From Actinomadura sp. HBU206391 (GTDB taxonomy: Bacteria; Actinomycetota; Actinomycetes; Streptosporangiales; Streptosporangiaceae), in the NCBI RefSeq assembly GCF_014323665.1, contig NZ_JABVEB010000040.1:1-43921 (forward strand): 43,921 nt of DNA, written 5' to 3'. The notes under the pieces were generated by a model, which saw only the letters and a program-made list of their open reading frames with translations, did not search any database and had not been told where the DNA came from. Both the position numbers and the translations under genes were made by a program. Shown here piece after piece: positions 24,499 to 32,555 of this stretch. Within the stretch, counting starts at the first letter, position 1. Each line of letters opens with the position of its first letter.

Positions 24499-25851
24499 CT
24501 AGTAGCGGATCGCCGTGCGCCGCTCGACCACCCGGCCCAGCGCCTCGACCACGGTGGGGTCGTACTCCGAGATGGAGTCCAGCCGCAGCCGCTCGAGCAC
24601 GGCCGCCGAACGGTCCCGGTCGGAGGAGTCTCCGACCAGGTCGTCGTAGGCGTTGGCGACCTTGATGACGCGGCTCGCGAGCGGCTGGGCCGAGTCTCGT
24701 CCCGAACCGTCCGGCCCGTGGCCGGCCGGCCCACCTGTCGCCGCGCGCTCATCCCGCACCGGCTCCACCCGGACGGCAAGGTAGGAGTCGGATTGCCTGC
24801 GCACGATCTCGGCGACCCGGTCGAGCACCCCCGTCTGCTTGATCACCTCGGCGCCGAGCTCGGCGATGCGCCGCTGGTCGGCCGGTGAGGCCAGTACGGT
24901 GGCGCCGCCCGGGATCGGGTCGCCGAGCGACAACTGGCCGATGTCGTGCATGAGGGCCGCGTACTCGAGTTCGAGCAGTTCCGGTTCGGCCATGCCCAGT
25001 TCGCGGCCCGTGGCCACCGACAGCTGCGACACCCGGCGCGAATGCCCGGTCTCGACGTAGCCGCCGACCTCGGTGACCCGGGACAGGGCGCGTACGGTCT
25101 GCAGGTAGGTCGCCCGGATGCCGGCGTAGCGGCGGAAGGCGAACTGCGTCACGAGGATGGGGGCGGTGAACACGATGAGCGCGGCCAGCCCCATCACCGA
25201 CGTGGCCACCGCGATCAGCATGCCGGTGGCCCCCGTCGCCGCGCACAGCGCGAGCTTGGCCCCGATCTCGTCACGGACCGCGATGCCGAACCTGGCCCGG
25301 ACGGCCTCGGCCCGGATCATCGCGGCGAGCGAGATGTCGACGAGGCACGAGAGCATCACGAACGTGGCCATGAGCGCGAGGACGGCCCACCACACGTCAC
25401 GCAGCGACGCGTCGGAGACCGGCCGGAACAGCAGCGCCACGAGGCCCGTGGACAGCAGCCGTCTGGCCATCGCGTCCAGCCGCGGCGACCGCCCCACGGC
25501 GACATGCGGAAGCGAGCCGACGAGCATCCCGACCGCGGCGACCGCCACCACCTGCAGGGCCGAGTGGGTCGCGCGTTCGGCACCCACGCTGAGCAGCATG
25601 CCGTAGCCCAGCACTCCGGCCGTGGCGATCGGGGCGACCTCACGGTTGCCCGGCATGACCATGCGCAGCAGTTCGCCGATCGCGATGAGCACACCGAAGA
25701 TCACCGCGGTCTGGGGCCGCTCCAGCCCCACGGCGGACACCTGAGTGATCGCGATCAGCACCATCAGGCCCGCGATCGCGATCAGCAGCAGCTGACCCGA
25801 GTCGATCGTCTGCCAGGGGGCCCGCTCGGCCCGCCCTCCCGTGGCGCTCAT
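24499..25851 (-). CDS. Membrane protein with divergent HD domain (degenerate HD-GYP relative)
   Basis: A 450-aa protein. The N-terminal ~240 residues have about six to seven hydrophobic segments (LLLIAIAGLMVLIAITQVSA, AVIFGVLIAIGELLRMV, AALIVFTAPILVT and others). A cytosolic HD domain follows with GYVETGHSRRVSQLSVATGR and YAALMHDIGQLSLGDPI. The HHE...GYP part that defines active c-di-GMP phosphodiesterases is missing; in its place is RRQSDSYLAVRVEP. It may still bind metal through His and HD but is unlikely to be a standard HD-GYP enzyme. It lies 142 nt downstream of a canonical HD-GYP gene on the same strand; both probably arose by duplication. Confidence 0.87.
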   Translation of the reverse strand: MSATGGRAERAPWQTIDSGQLLLIAIAGLMVLIAITQVSAVGLERPQTAVIFGVLIAIGELLRMVMPGNREVAPIATAGVLGYGMLLSVGAERATHSALQVVAVAAVGMLVGSLPHVAVGRSPRLDAMARRLLSTGLVALLFRPVSDASLRDVWWAVLALMATFVMLSCLVDISLAAMIRAEAVRARFGIAVRDEIGAKLALCAATGATGMLIAVATSVMGLAALIVFTAPILVTQFAFRRYAGIRATYLQTVRALSRVTEVGGYVETGHSRRVSQLSVATGRELGMAEPELLELEYAALMHDIGQLSLGDPIPGGATVLASPADQRRIAELGAEVIKQTGVLDRVAEIVRRQSDSYLAVRVEPVRDERAATGGPAGHGPDGSGRDSAQPLASRVIKVANAYDDLVGDSSDRDRSAAVLERLRLDSISEYDPTVVEALGRVVERRTAIRY

Positions 25852-25860
25852 GACGCGGGG

Positions 25861-25941
25861 CTCCGGCGATGGAGCGCCGTGCCGAGACTCCGGCGATGAG
25901 ACGCCGTGCCGGCGCTCCGGTGACGAGACGCCATGGTCACG
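25861..25941. repeat. 27-bp tandem repeat x3 between the two HD-domain genes
   Basis: Three head-to-tail 27-bp units begin ctccggcgatggagcgccgt (25861), ctccggcgatgagacgccgt (25888) and ctccggtgacgagacgccat (25915). They lie directly upstream of the ATG of the degenerate HD gene. Confidence 0.8.
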
Positions 25942-25993
25942 GCGACCGGCGCCGCACCGGCCCCGGATCGCGTGGCCCGCGTGCCCCCGGCCC

Positions 25994-27331
25994 TCACCAG
26001 CGGGTTCCCTCGCCGGCGACCCGTAGCGGCACGCTGGGGTCGTCGTGGTCCTGCAGAGTGGTCTCGACGGTGTCGTCCTCGGGCAGCGTGACGGGCTTGG
26101 GCGGCTCCCAGCCCTTGGCGCCGAGAGCCCTCAAGAACGCGTCGACCATCGCCGGATCGAAGTGGCTGCCGGCGCACCTGCGCAGCTCGGCGACCGCTTC
26201 GTCGATTGATCGGGCGTCGCGGTAGGAGCGGGTGGACGTCATGGAGTCGAAGGCGTCGGCCACCGAGATCACGCGCGCGAACTCGGGGATCTCGTCCCCG
26301 GCGAGCCCCATGGGGTAGCCGCGGCCGTTCATCTTCTCGTGGTGGTGCATGATGCCCGCCAGTGCCTCGTCGAGAAAGCCGATCTCCTTGACGATCTCGA
26401 GGCCGCGCATGGGGTGGAGCTGGATGGCGGCGAACTCCTCCTCGCTGAGATCTCCCGACTTCTGCAGGACCTTGGTCGGGACGCCGAGCTTGCCGACGTC
26501 GTGCAGCATGCCCGCGTAGCGGATCGCCTCGACCCGCTCGGGCCGCATCCCGATCTCTTGAGCGATCATCACCGAGCCGCGGGAGACCCGCTCACTGTGC
26601 CCGCGCGTGTAGTAGTCCTTGGTCTCGACCGCCTGGCAGAGGGCGGCGAGGGTGGCCTCGTGGGCCTGCTGCTGGGCGCGGGTCTGCGCGAACGCCCACC
26701 GCGCGATGAACAGCGGGATGAACGCCAGCACCGCCAGATAGGGCACCCGCCAGAGCCCCGCGACGAGCAGTCCGAGCATGCCGTAGCCGAGGTAGCCGGC
26801 GGACAGCTGCGCGATCGGCTCCCACCGGAAGTCGCGGACCGACACCTGCCTGCTGAGCACGAGGATGCCGCCGATGAGCGCCAGGTTCACGGCGACGTAC
26901 GTCACGACCGCGGCGACGAAGGGACCGATGATGTTCGGGAAGTACTCCGCCTCGGGCATGCCGGCGCGCCCGCCGAACGCCAGGTAGACCTGCCCGGCGG
27001 CGTAGCCGCACAACGCGAACTGCGCGCCGTTGAACAGCCGCTTGACCGGCGCGAACCGGAGCTGCCCGGTGGCGATCGCGGACAGGCATACCAGCGCGGC
27101 CCCGACGGGTCCGAGCAGCACGACCGACGCCAGACCCACCGTGAACCCGAGCGAGACGCGGGCGCGCTCGATGTTGAGCACGGCGGGCACCGAGTCGCAC
27201 AGGATGAAGAGCAACGCCAGCACGGCCAGTGTCGGCCATCGGCCCTCGAAGGACGCCGTGCCCACGAGGACCGCCGCGAGCGCGGCGACCCCGCAGACGT
27301 ACGCCCAGGCAGCGAGGGGTAGTCCACGCAT
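25994..27331 (-). CDS. Membrane HD-GYP domain protein, probable cyclic-di-GMP phosphodiesterase
   Basis: A 445-aa protein. The first ~225 residues hold about six to seven membrane segments. A complete HD-GYP domain follows: VETKDYYTRGHSERVSRGSV, YAGMLHDVGKLGVPTKVLQK, LHPMRGLEIVKEIGFL, GIMHHHEKMNGRGYPMGLAG and VISVADAFDSMTSTRSYR. All metal-ligand His/Asp and the GYP motif are present. The expected activity is hydrolysis of cyclic dinucleotides at the membrane. The start ATG 27331 follows ggaggggg. It heads a same-strand pair with the degenerate HD gene. Confidence 0.93.
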   Translation of the reverse strand: MRGLPLAAWAYVCGVAALAAVLVGTASFEGRWPTLAVLALLFILCDSVPAVLNIERARVSLGFTVGLASVVLLGPVGAALVCLSAIATGQLRFAPVKRLFNGAQFALCGYAAGQVYLAFGGRAGMPEAEYFPNIIGPFVAAVVTYVAVNLALIGGILVLSRQVSVRDFRWEPIAQLSAGYLGYGMLGLLVAGLWRVPYLAVLAFIPLFIARWAFAQTRAQQQAHEATLAALCQAVETKDYYTRGHSERVSRGSVMIAQEIGMRPERVEAIRYAGMLHDVGKLGVPTKVLQKSGDLSEEEFAAIQLHPMRGLEIVKEIGFLDEALAGIMHHHEKMNGRGYPMGLAGDEIPEFARVISVADAFDSMTSTRSYRDARSIDEAVAELRRCAGSHFDPAMVDAFLRALGAKGWEPPKPVTLPEDDTVETTLQDHDDPSVPLRVAGEGTRW

Positions 27332-27385
27332 TGCCGCCCCCTCCGGAGGTCGACGATGAGCGGGCCGCCGCCGGGGTCTAGTCGC

Positions 27386-27475
27386 CTAGACCCAGGACAC
27401 GCCCTTGGTCACGGTCAGCAACACTACGGTCATGACGGCGGCTAACGCGAGCGCCGTCACCACGCGTTCCAGCAT
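27386..27475 (-). CDS. 29-aa single-pass membrane peptide with a TTA codon
   Basis: A small open frame encoding MLERVVTALALAAVMT then VVLLTVTKGVSWV. It has one hydrophobic helix, a charged N-terminus and a stop at 27386-27388. The ATG at 27475 is preceded by an excellent RBS (ggaggagacaggaa). Codon 11 is TTA, the rare leucine codon read by the bldA tRNA in sporulating actinomycetes. It lies 54 nt upstream of the HD-GYP gene on the same strand, so it may be the first cistron of that operon. Expression is unproven. Confidence 0.6.
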   Translation of the reverse strand: MLERVVTALALAAVMTVVLLTVTKGVSWV

Positions 27476-27668
27476 TTCCTGTCTCCTCCAGCCCGAGGTC
27501 GGGTCGTCCGGGCCCGCCGTGACGAACCGGGACGACGGCGGTGAGCGGGCCCTCTTCCGAGGTCCTCACCCAGGCCTTCCACTTCCCGCCGCCGGATTCC
27601 ATTTCCGCACCAAAGCCTAGCCCGCGCTCCTGTCGCCACACGGGTAAGCGGGGAATCGTGAGCAAAGT

Positions 27669-27684
27669 GTGAATATATCTTCAC
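27669..27684. promoter_or_regulatory. AT-rich palindrome gtgaa-tatatc-ttcac
   Basis: Arms gtgaa (27669-27673) and ttcac (27680-27684) flank tatatc. It lies between the 29-aa peptide gene (about 200 nt upstream of its start) and the 3' end of the epimerase gene. The rest of 27476-27715 holds no convincing gene. Confidence 0.4.
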
Positions 27685-27715
27685 TCTGAGCGATCACCGC
27701 CTGGCGGTGCGGGGG

Positions 27716-28627
27716 TCAAGCGCGCCTGGCCCACTCCACGGTGGCCTTCAGACCTTCGCGCAGGCTCGTGCGCGGCGACCATCCGAGGCCCGTACGGGCG
27801 GGCCCCGGATCGACCGCCATGGCGGGCAGATCGCCGGGCCGGGGCGGCGCGAACGCGGGCTCGTCGGGTGCTCCGGCGACCTCGGCGACCAGCGTGTGCA
27901 GGTCCCGGTCGGTGGTCTGCATCCCGGTGCCGATGTCGAACCGCCGGCCCCCGCCCAGGTCTCCGCACGCCCGGGAGAAGGCGTCCACCACGTCGTGGAC
28001 GTACACGTAGTCGCGGGTGTTCCGGCCGTCCCCGTAGAGCCGGGTCGGCTTCCCGGTGAGCAGGGCGTCGGAGAAGATCGAGATGACGCCCGCCTCGCCC
28101 TCGGGACTCTGCCGGGGCCCGTAGACGTTGGCGAGTGTCAGGATGGTGTGGTCGATGCCGTACAAGGTGCGGTACATCCCCAGATAGGTCTCGGCGCACG
28201 CCTTGGAGGCCGCGTAGGGCGACGCCGGCCGCAGGGCCGCGTCGGCCGGCACCGGCAGCTCCGCGGGCACCCCGTACACGGCACACGAAGAGGCGAACAC
28301 GACCTTGCGTGCCGACGAGACGCGCGCGGCCTCCAGCGCGTTGACCATGCCGAGGACGTTCACCTGGGCGTCGCGCAGCGGGTCGGCGACACTCTTGCGC
28401 ACACTGACCTGTGCCGCCAGATGGCAGATCACCTCCGGACGGCGGTGCTCGGCGAACGCGACGAGCGCCGGGTCCGCCACGTCGAGCCGGTGCATCTGGG
28501 CGTGTTCCGGACGGTTGCCGCCGGAGGAGAAGTCGTCGACGCCCATGACCTCGTGGCCGTCCGCCGCCAGGCGATCTGCGAGATGGGAACCGATGAACCC
28601 GGCCGCGCCGGTGACGAGTACGCGCAC
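27716..28627 (-). CDS. NAD-dependent nucleotide-sugar epimerase/dehydratase (UDP-glucose 4-epimerase-like)
   Basis: A 303-aa extended short-chain dehydrogenase. It has the NAD motif VTGAAGFIGSHLADRL, catalytic region VVFASSCAVYG and YAASK, then VYGPRQSPEGEAGVISIFSD and DYVYVHDVVDAFSRA, which fit UDP-sugar 4-epimerases. The Thr/Ser-Tyr-Lys catalytic set is intact. The start GTG 28627 is 7 nt after a minus-strand TATCCT box, suggesting leaderless translation. The role in cell-wall or exopolysaccharide sugar supply is inference; no glycosyltransferases adjoin it. Confidence 0.93.
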   Translation of the reverse strand: MRVLVTGAAGFIGSHLADRLAADGHEVMGVDDFSSGGNRPEHAQMHRLDVADPALVAFAEHRRPEVICHLAAQVSVRKSVADPLRDAQVNVLGMVNALEAARVSSARKVVFASSCAVYGVPAELPVPADAALRPASPYAASKACAETYLGMYRTLYGIDHTILTLANVYGPRQSPEGEAGVISIFSDALLTGKPTRLYGDGRNTRDYVYVHDVVDAFSRACGDLGGGRRFDIGTGMQTTDRDLHTLVAEVAGAPDEPAFAPPRPGDLPAMAVDPGPARTGLGWSPRTSLREGLKATVEWARRA

Positions 28628-28635
28628 CCGGCGAA

Positions 28636-28675
28636 GGATACTTCCGGGCGGGTACGCCTGCGGATACTTCCGGGC
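28636..28675. repeat. 14-bp direct repeat duplicating the epimerase -10 region
   Basis: ggatacttccgggc occurs at 28636-28649 and again at 28662-28675 (period 26 bp). On the minus strand each copy carries TATCC; the proximal one reads TATCCT (28635-28640), 7 nt before the epimerase GTG. Confidence 0.65.
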
Positions 28676-28765
28676 CGGTCCACGGGCCTGGTCCGCGCCG
28701 TGCTCAGCCCGGCGTGCTCAGATGGGCGCCGACGCGCCGCGCGGCCTTCGTGGGGCGGCCCGGCG

Positions 28766-29038
28766 TCAATCCGCCTCGGCGATCTCGGCTCGCACCTGCT
28801 GAATGCGGCCGAGCACCTTTTCCCGCAGATCGGCCGGGACCGGGTCGCATCCGCAGGACTTGCCGACGAGTTTCTTGACCACCTCTTCGAGGCCGTACTC
28901 GCGTAGGCAAGGGCTACACTCGTCGAGGTGCTGCCGCACTTCGGCGCAGCCACCCTGTCCGAGCTCCCCGTCGAGATATTCGTAGACCTGGGCGAGCACT
29001 TCGTCACACGGCGTCTCGTGGGGGTTTCCGCAGCTCAT
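28766..29038 (-). CDS. rsrA: Zinc-binding anti-sigma factor RsrA (mycothiol system)
   Basis: A 90-aa ZAS-family protein. The zinc/redox motif is [13 protein letters not shown] preceded by GGCAEVRQ, and additional Cys occur near both ends ([21 protein letters not shown]). In Streptomyces and mycobacteria, oxidation forms a disulfide, releases zinc and frees the sigma factor. The ATG at 29038 overlaps the sigR stop by 4 nt (ATGA). Confidence 0.95.
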   Translation of the reverse strand: MSCGNPHETPCDEVLAQVYEYLDGELGQGGCAEVRQHLDECSPCLREYGLEEVVKKLVGKSCGCDPVPADLREKVLGRIQQVRAEIAEAD

Positions 29039-29766
29039 GCCGAGTCCTCCCTGTTCGCGCCGGTGCGGGACAGCCCTCGGTCGCTGGCGTAGTCCTCCAG
29101 CATGATCCGGAGCTGGCGGCGACCGCGATGCAGCCGGGACATCACCGTACCGATGGGAGTCCCCATGATGTCGGCGATCTCCTTATAGGCGAACCCCTCG
29201 ACATCGGCCAGGTACACCGCGATCCGGAAGTCCTCCGGCAGATCCTGCAACGCCCGCTTCACATCCGAGTCCGGCAGATGCTCCAGTGCCTCGGCCTCAG
29301 CCGACTTCAGCCCACTGGAGGTATGCGACTCAGCCCGCGCGAGCTGCCAGTCCTCGATCTCCTCGGCCGCCGAGCGCTTGGGCTCCCGCTGCTTCTTGCG
29401 ATAGGAGTTGATGAAGGTGTTGGTCAGGATCCGATACAGCCACGCCTTGAGATTCGTGCCCTCCTTGAACTGATGGAAGGACCCGAACGCCTTCGCGAAG
29501 GTCTCCTGGACAAGATCCTCAGCATCGGCGGGATTGCGCGTCATCCGCAGCGCGGCCGAGTACAACTGGTCCAGGAACGGGAGTACGTCGCGCTGGAAGC
29601 GTTCGCCCCGCTGCTCTACGGTCTCCGCCCTGCCAGGGACCTGACCCACCCCCTCGATGACTTCGGCGCCGCCGGAGCGTGCGCCTCTTGGCCTTGACGA
29701 TATCGGTCCGCGCTGGCGGATCACGACAGCGCCCCCCGCCACCCTGATGTCCTCGACTACGGGCAT
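29035..29766 (-). CDS. sigR: ECF sigma factor SigR (thiol-oxidative stress)
   Basis: A 243-aa group 4 sigma factor. Region 2 has [21 protein letters not shown], then [15 protein letters not shown] and [20 protein letters not shown]. Region 4 has [20 protein letters not shown] and [20 protein letters not shown]. The core is nearly identical to Streptomyces SigR. The N-terminal ~55 residues are variable, like the extended forms seen there. The ATG 29766 has gaggtg 6 nt upstream. A perfect SigR-type promoter lies upstream, so the operon is autoregulated. Confidence 0.95.
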   Translation of the reverse strand: MPVVEDIRVAGGAVVIRQRGPISSRPRGARSGGAEVIEGVGQVPGRAETVEQRGERFQRDVLPFLDQLYSAALRMTRNPADAEDLVQETFAKAFGSFHQFKEGTNLKAWLYRILTNTFINSYRKKQREPKRSAAEEIEDWQLARAESHTSSGLKSAEAEALEHLPDSDVKRALQDLPEDFRIAVYLADVEGFAYKEIADIMGTPIGTVMSRLHRGRRQLRIMLEDYASDRGLSRTGANREDSA

Positions 29767-29844
29767 CGGTCACACCTCGTTGTCTCTCTCGCCCCGCGCT
29801 GGGCCTGTCTTCACTCCATGTCGCAGACGGTTACAGCGCAGTGC

Positions 29845-29871
29845 AACACCGGCACCCCCCGTACGATTCCC
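29845..29871 (-). promoter_or_regulatory. sigRp: SigR-dependent promoter of sigR-rsrA (GGGAAT-N18-GTT)
   Basis: On the minus strand GGGAAT (29866-29871) is separated by exactly 18 nt from GTT (29845-29847), the published SigR consensus. Transcription would start near 29838, leaving a ~70-nt leader before the ATG at 29766. Confidence 0.8.
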
Positions 29872-29995
29872 TACCCGGAGAGGAAAGGGCCTGGGCGAGT
29901 CCAGGTCAGTTCATCCCAACCTGTACGGAGTGTGATCTGAGAGGCCTAACGGGGAAAGACGTTCCTTACACGGCGAGAAACAGGAGCCACCGTTG

Positions 29996-30772
29996 GTGCC
30001 GCTGCCGGCAAGACCCCCCATGCCCTCGGTCGTCGGAGCGCGCCAAGATCCTGATGACGCCGACTCCCTGGCGAAGTACTGGACCTTCTACCGAGCGGTC
30101 GCGGCCGCCCAGCTGACCCGCTGGTTGCCACGACGCCCGGCCCTCATCCTCGACGTCTCGGGGCCGCGCGCCCGATGCGCGCAACAGGCCGCCGCCGCCG
30201 GCCACAGGGTGGTCGAGGTGGTCGACGCCCATGGCCCCGCCGACCACGACGACCTCACCGGCGACCACCACCGGGTCATCGCGGAGGCCCACACGCTCGG
30301 CTTCCTCGCCGACGGCTCGGTCGACGCCGTGATCGCGGAGAACCGGATGCTCTCCCGGCATCTGGTCACCGAGTCGACGGTGGGCGAGATCGCCAGGGTG
30401 CTCGCGCCCGGCGGCCGGCTGCTGCTGTCGGTCGACTCGCTGATGCTGGGGATGGCGATCCTGGCCGAGCAGAACCACTGGGCCCAGCTGTCGGACGTGC
30501 CGAGCGCCGAGGTCGTGCTCGTACCGTGGCCGGACGGCACCATCACCCGCTGCTTCTGGGCGGACCAGCTGCGCGAGCTCCTCACCGACGCGGGCCTCGA
30601 GGTGGAGTGGATAAGACCCCGCACTGTGCTGTCCCCCTCGGCCGTCGACCATGTGGTGTCCGTGAACCCCGATGCCCTGGCACAGCTCGTCCAGACCGAA
30701 CTCACCGCGCCGCTCGGTGACGAATCCGTCGGCATCCATCTCGTGGCGAGCGCCAGGAGGATCAGCGCCTGA
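29996..30772 (+). CDS. Class I SAM-dependent methyltransferase-like protein
   Basis: A 258-aa protein with a methyltransferase-type fold: LILDVSGPRARCAQQAAAAG (motif I, with the usual GxGxG altered), FLADGSVDAVIAENRML, and EIARVLAPGGRLLLSVDSL (motif with APGG). The altered motif I makes activity uncertain. GTG 29996 and TTG 29993 are both possible behind caggag (29982-29986). It is divergent from sigR, with ~230 nt between the starts, where I see no plus-strand promoter I trust. Substrate unknown. Confidence 0.8.
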   Translation: MPLPARPPMPSVVGARQDPDDADSLAKYWTFYRAVAAAQLTRWLPRRPALILDVSGPRARCAQQAAAAGHRVVEVVDAHGPADHDDLTGDHHRVIAEAHTLGFLADGSVDAVIAENRMLSRHLVTESTVGEIARVLAPGGRLLLSVDSLMLGMAILAEQNHWAQLSDVPSAEVVLVPWPDGTITRCFWADQLRELLTDAGLEVEWIRPRTVLSPSAVDHVVSVNPDALAQLVQTELTAPLGDESVGIHLVASARRISA

Positions 30773-30792
30773 CGGTCGCGTGCGGCTCGGCG

Positions 30793-31152
30793 CTATCTGC
30801 GGGCTCGGTCGTGCTTGGCCTGGCATGCCACGCAGCGGGCGGCGTCGGGGCGTGCCTCCAACCGGCCTTCCGGCACTGGCTTGGCGCAGTCGACGCACTC
30901 TCCGTAGGTGCCGCCCGAGATCCGCGTCAACGCCTCCACCACGGTGTGGCGCTGCCGCTGCATCGCTTCGAGGGACGCCTCGGCCCGGTCGGCGTCGGAG
31001 AGGTTCGTGCCCGCGTCCGCCGGGTGCTGGTCGTAACTCGACGCCCCCGGATCAGGATGCTCTCCCTTCAGGATCGCGATGGATCTGTCGAGGTCGGTGA
31101 GCATCGCCTCGAGGCGGTTGCGTGCGGCCGAGGTGTCCACGGTGGTGCGCAC
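30793..31152 (-). CDS. DksA/TraR-type C4 zinc finger protein
   Basis: A 119-aa protein. An N-terminal coiled-coil (RNRLEAMLTDLDRSIAIL... EASLEAMQRQRHTVVEALTR) is followed by a C4 zinc finger, GGTYGECVDCAKPVPEGRLE then CVACQAKHDRARR. This is the layout of small DksA/TraR relatives that act on RNA polymerase through the secondary channel. The acidic residues at the coiled-coil tip typical of true DksA are not obvious, so function is uncertain. GTG 31152 overlaps the gagagga RBS; GTG 31140 is an alternative. Convergent with the methyltransferase gene. Confidence 0.88.
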   Translation of the reverse strand: MRTTVDTSAARNRLEAMLTDLDRSIAILKGEHPDPGASSYDQHPADAGTNLSDADRAEASLEAMQRQRHTVVEALTRISGGTYGECVDCAKPVPEGRLEARPDAARCVACQAKHDRARR

Positions 31153-31200
31153 TCCTCTCCGTCCACCCCGAGCCAGGGGCACGACCTAACAAGCATGCGA

Positions 31201-31971
31201 TTAAAACAACGTGCCCGAATATTCCCCGGAAATGTCTCCGTCTGGCAATGGTTGGATGAGATGGGAACCGTTGTTCTTGACGTTGTTGACGGCCTTCGAG
31301 ACGGGATAGGCGTCCATCGTGCCGGTCATCGCGGGCACCAGCAGCCCCCTGACCTCATCGGGCCGGGTGAGGCCCGGATCCAGCCAGGCGTCCCACCGTT
31401 CCGCCGGCACGATCATGGGCATGCGATCGTGAATGCGACCGAGATCGTCACTGGCCTCCGTAGTGATCACAGTGCAACTCCAGACCCATTCTCCGTCCGG
31501 CGAGCGCCACCGTTCGTACAAGCCCGCCATCGCCATGATCGTCCCGTCCTTCGGACGGATGAAGAAAGGTTGCTTACTGGGCTTTGCTCCGGTCGTCTCC
31601 GACGTGTACCACTCGAAGTAGCCGTCGGCGGGCAACAGGCAGCGGCGCTGGGCGAACGCCTTGCGAAAGGACGGTTTCTCGTGCGCGGTCTCCACCCGCG
31701 CGTTGATCAGACGACTGCCGATCGAGAGGTCCTTGGCCCAGAAGGGCACCAGTCCCCATCGCACCGTGCGCAGCTGCCGCACCGCCTCGCCGTCGGCGTC
31801 GGCGGCCGCCTCGGGCTCGGGGCGAGGACGGCGCTCGATGATCGCGGGCACCTGCTTGGTGGGCGCGACGTTGTAGTCGGCCTCGAGATCGTCGTCGGTG
31901 GCGTCGAGCCGGACTTGGAACTCGTCGAGCAACTCTTGGCGCTTGCGCGCTGTGGCATAGCGACCGCACAT
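31201..31971 (-). CDS. SRAP domain protein (YedK/HMCES-type, abasic-site DNA-protein crosslinker)
   Basis: A 256-aa protein beginning MCGRYAT, with the invariant Cys2 that links to abasic sites in single-stranded DNA. It also has YNVAPTKQVPAII, RWGLVPFWAKD, INARVETAHEKPSFRKAF, CLLPADGYFEWY and the catalytic His region RIHDRMPMIV. All key residues of active SRAP proteins are present. The role is shielding abasic sites during DNA damage. The ATG 31971 follows gagagc. M. tuberculosis has its homologue next to aroA, matching the order here. Confidence 0.95.
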   Translation of the reverse strand: MCGRYATARKRQELLDEFQVRLDATDDDLEADYNVAPTKQVPAIIERRPRPEPEAAADADGEAVRQLRTVRWGLVPFWAKDLSIGSRLINARVETAHEKPSFRKAFAQRRCLLPADGYFEWYTSETTGAKPSKQPFFIRPKDGTIMAMAGLYERWRSPDGEWVWSCTVITTEASDDLGRIHDRMPMIVPAERWDAWLDPGLTRPDEVRGLLVPAMTGTMDAYPVSKAVNNVKNNGSHLIQPLPDGDISGEYSGTLF

Positions 31972-32034
31972 GCTCTCATCCTGCCGAATCCGGCGAGTAA
32001 GCGTGACCCGCGAACGGTTGGGCATGAAGCGTGC

Positions 32035-32544
32035 ATGCGACTCATCAGAAGCCTGGCCAGACCCCTTGTCGCGCTGCCGTTCGTGGTCACCGGCCTCGAG
32101 ACACTTCGCGACCCCCAGCAACGCGCCGAATACGTCGCGCCCAAGGTCAAGACCATCGCCGATCGCGTCGACTGGCTGCCGACCGACGATCCGGTGGCGC
32201 TCGTACGGCTCGAAGGCGCCCTCAGCCTGGGCACCGGAGCCCTGCTCACGCTCGGCAAGTTCAAACGCCTCACCAGCCTGCTGCTCACGGCCCAGATGGT
32301 GCCGACCCTGCTCACCGAGCACCGCTACTGGACCGAGGACGACCCGGAGCGCCGAGCGAGCGAACGATCGCACCTGCTGAAGAACCTGAGCCTGTTCGGC
32401 GCCCTGGTGATGATCACCACTGAACCGCGCCGCCGCTCCGGCCTCGCCCGCCGAGCCCGCGACGCCCGGGTCAAGGCCGGCGTAGAGACCAAGCATCTGC
32501 GCAAGCACGCCGCCGGCGAGGCCAAGAAGCTCGCCAGACGCTAG
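32035..32544 (+). CDS. DoxX-like membrane protein
   Basis: A 169-aa protein resembling DoxX-family membrane proteins. It has a hydrophobic N-terminus (LARPLVALPFVVTGLETL), RLEGALSLGTGALLTLGKFK, LTSLLLTAQMVPTLLTEH and LLKNLSLFGALVMITT, giving about four membrane segments, and a very basic C-terminal tail. DoxX relatives are associated with redox processes but the reaction is unsettled. The ATG 32035 has no clear RBS. It is divergent from the SRAP gene, with 63 nt between the starts. Confidence 0.85.
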   Translation: MRLIRSLARPLVALPFVVTGLETLRDPQQRAEYVAPKVKTIADRVDWLPTDDPVALVRLEGALSLGTGALLTLGKFKRLTSLLLTAQMVPTLLTEHRYWTEDDPERRASERSHLLKNLSLFGALVMITTEPRRRSGLARRARDARVKAGVETKHLRKHAAGEAKKLARR

Positions 32545-32555
32545 GTGCGCCGCCC

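Noticed and set aside
27378..27684. Two minus-strand frames (95 and 75 aa) between the epimerase and HD-GYP genes
   Set aside because: Composition is Arg/Gly-rich and both overlap the better-supported 29-aa peptide gene; no RBS or motif.
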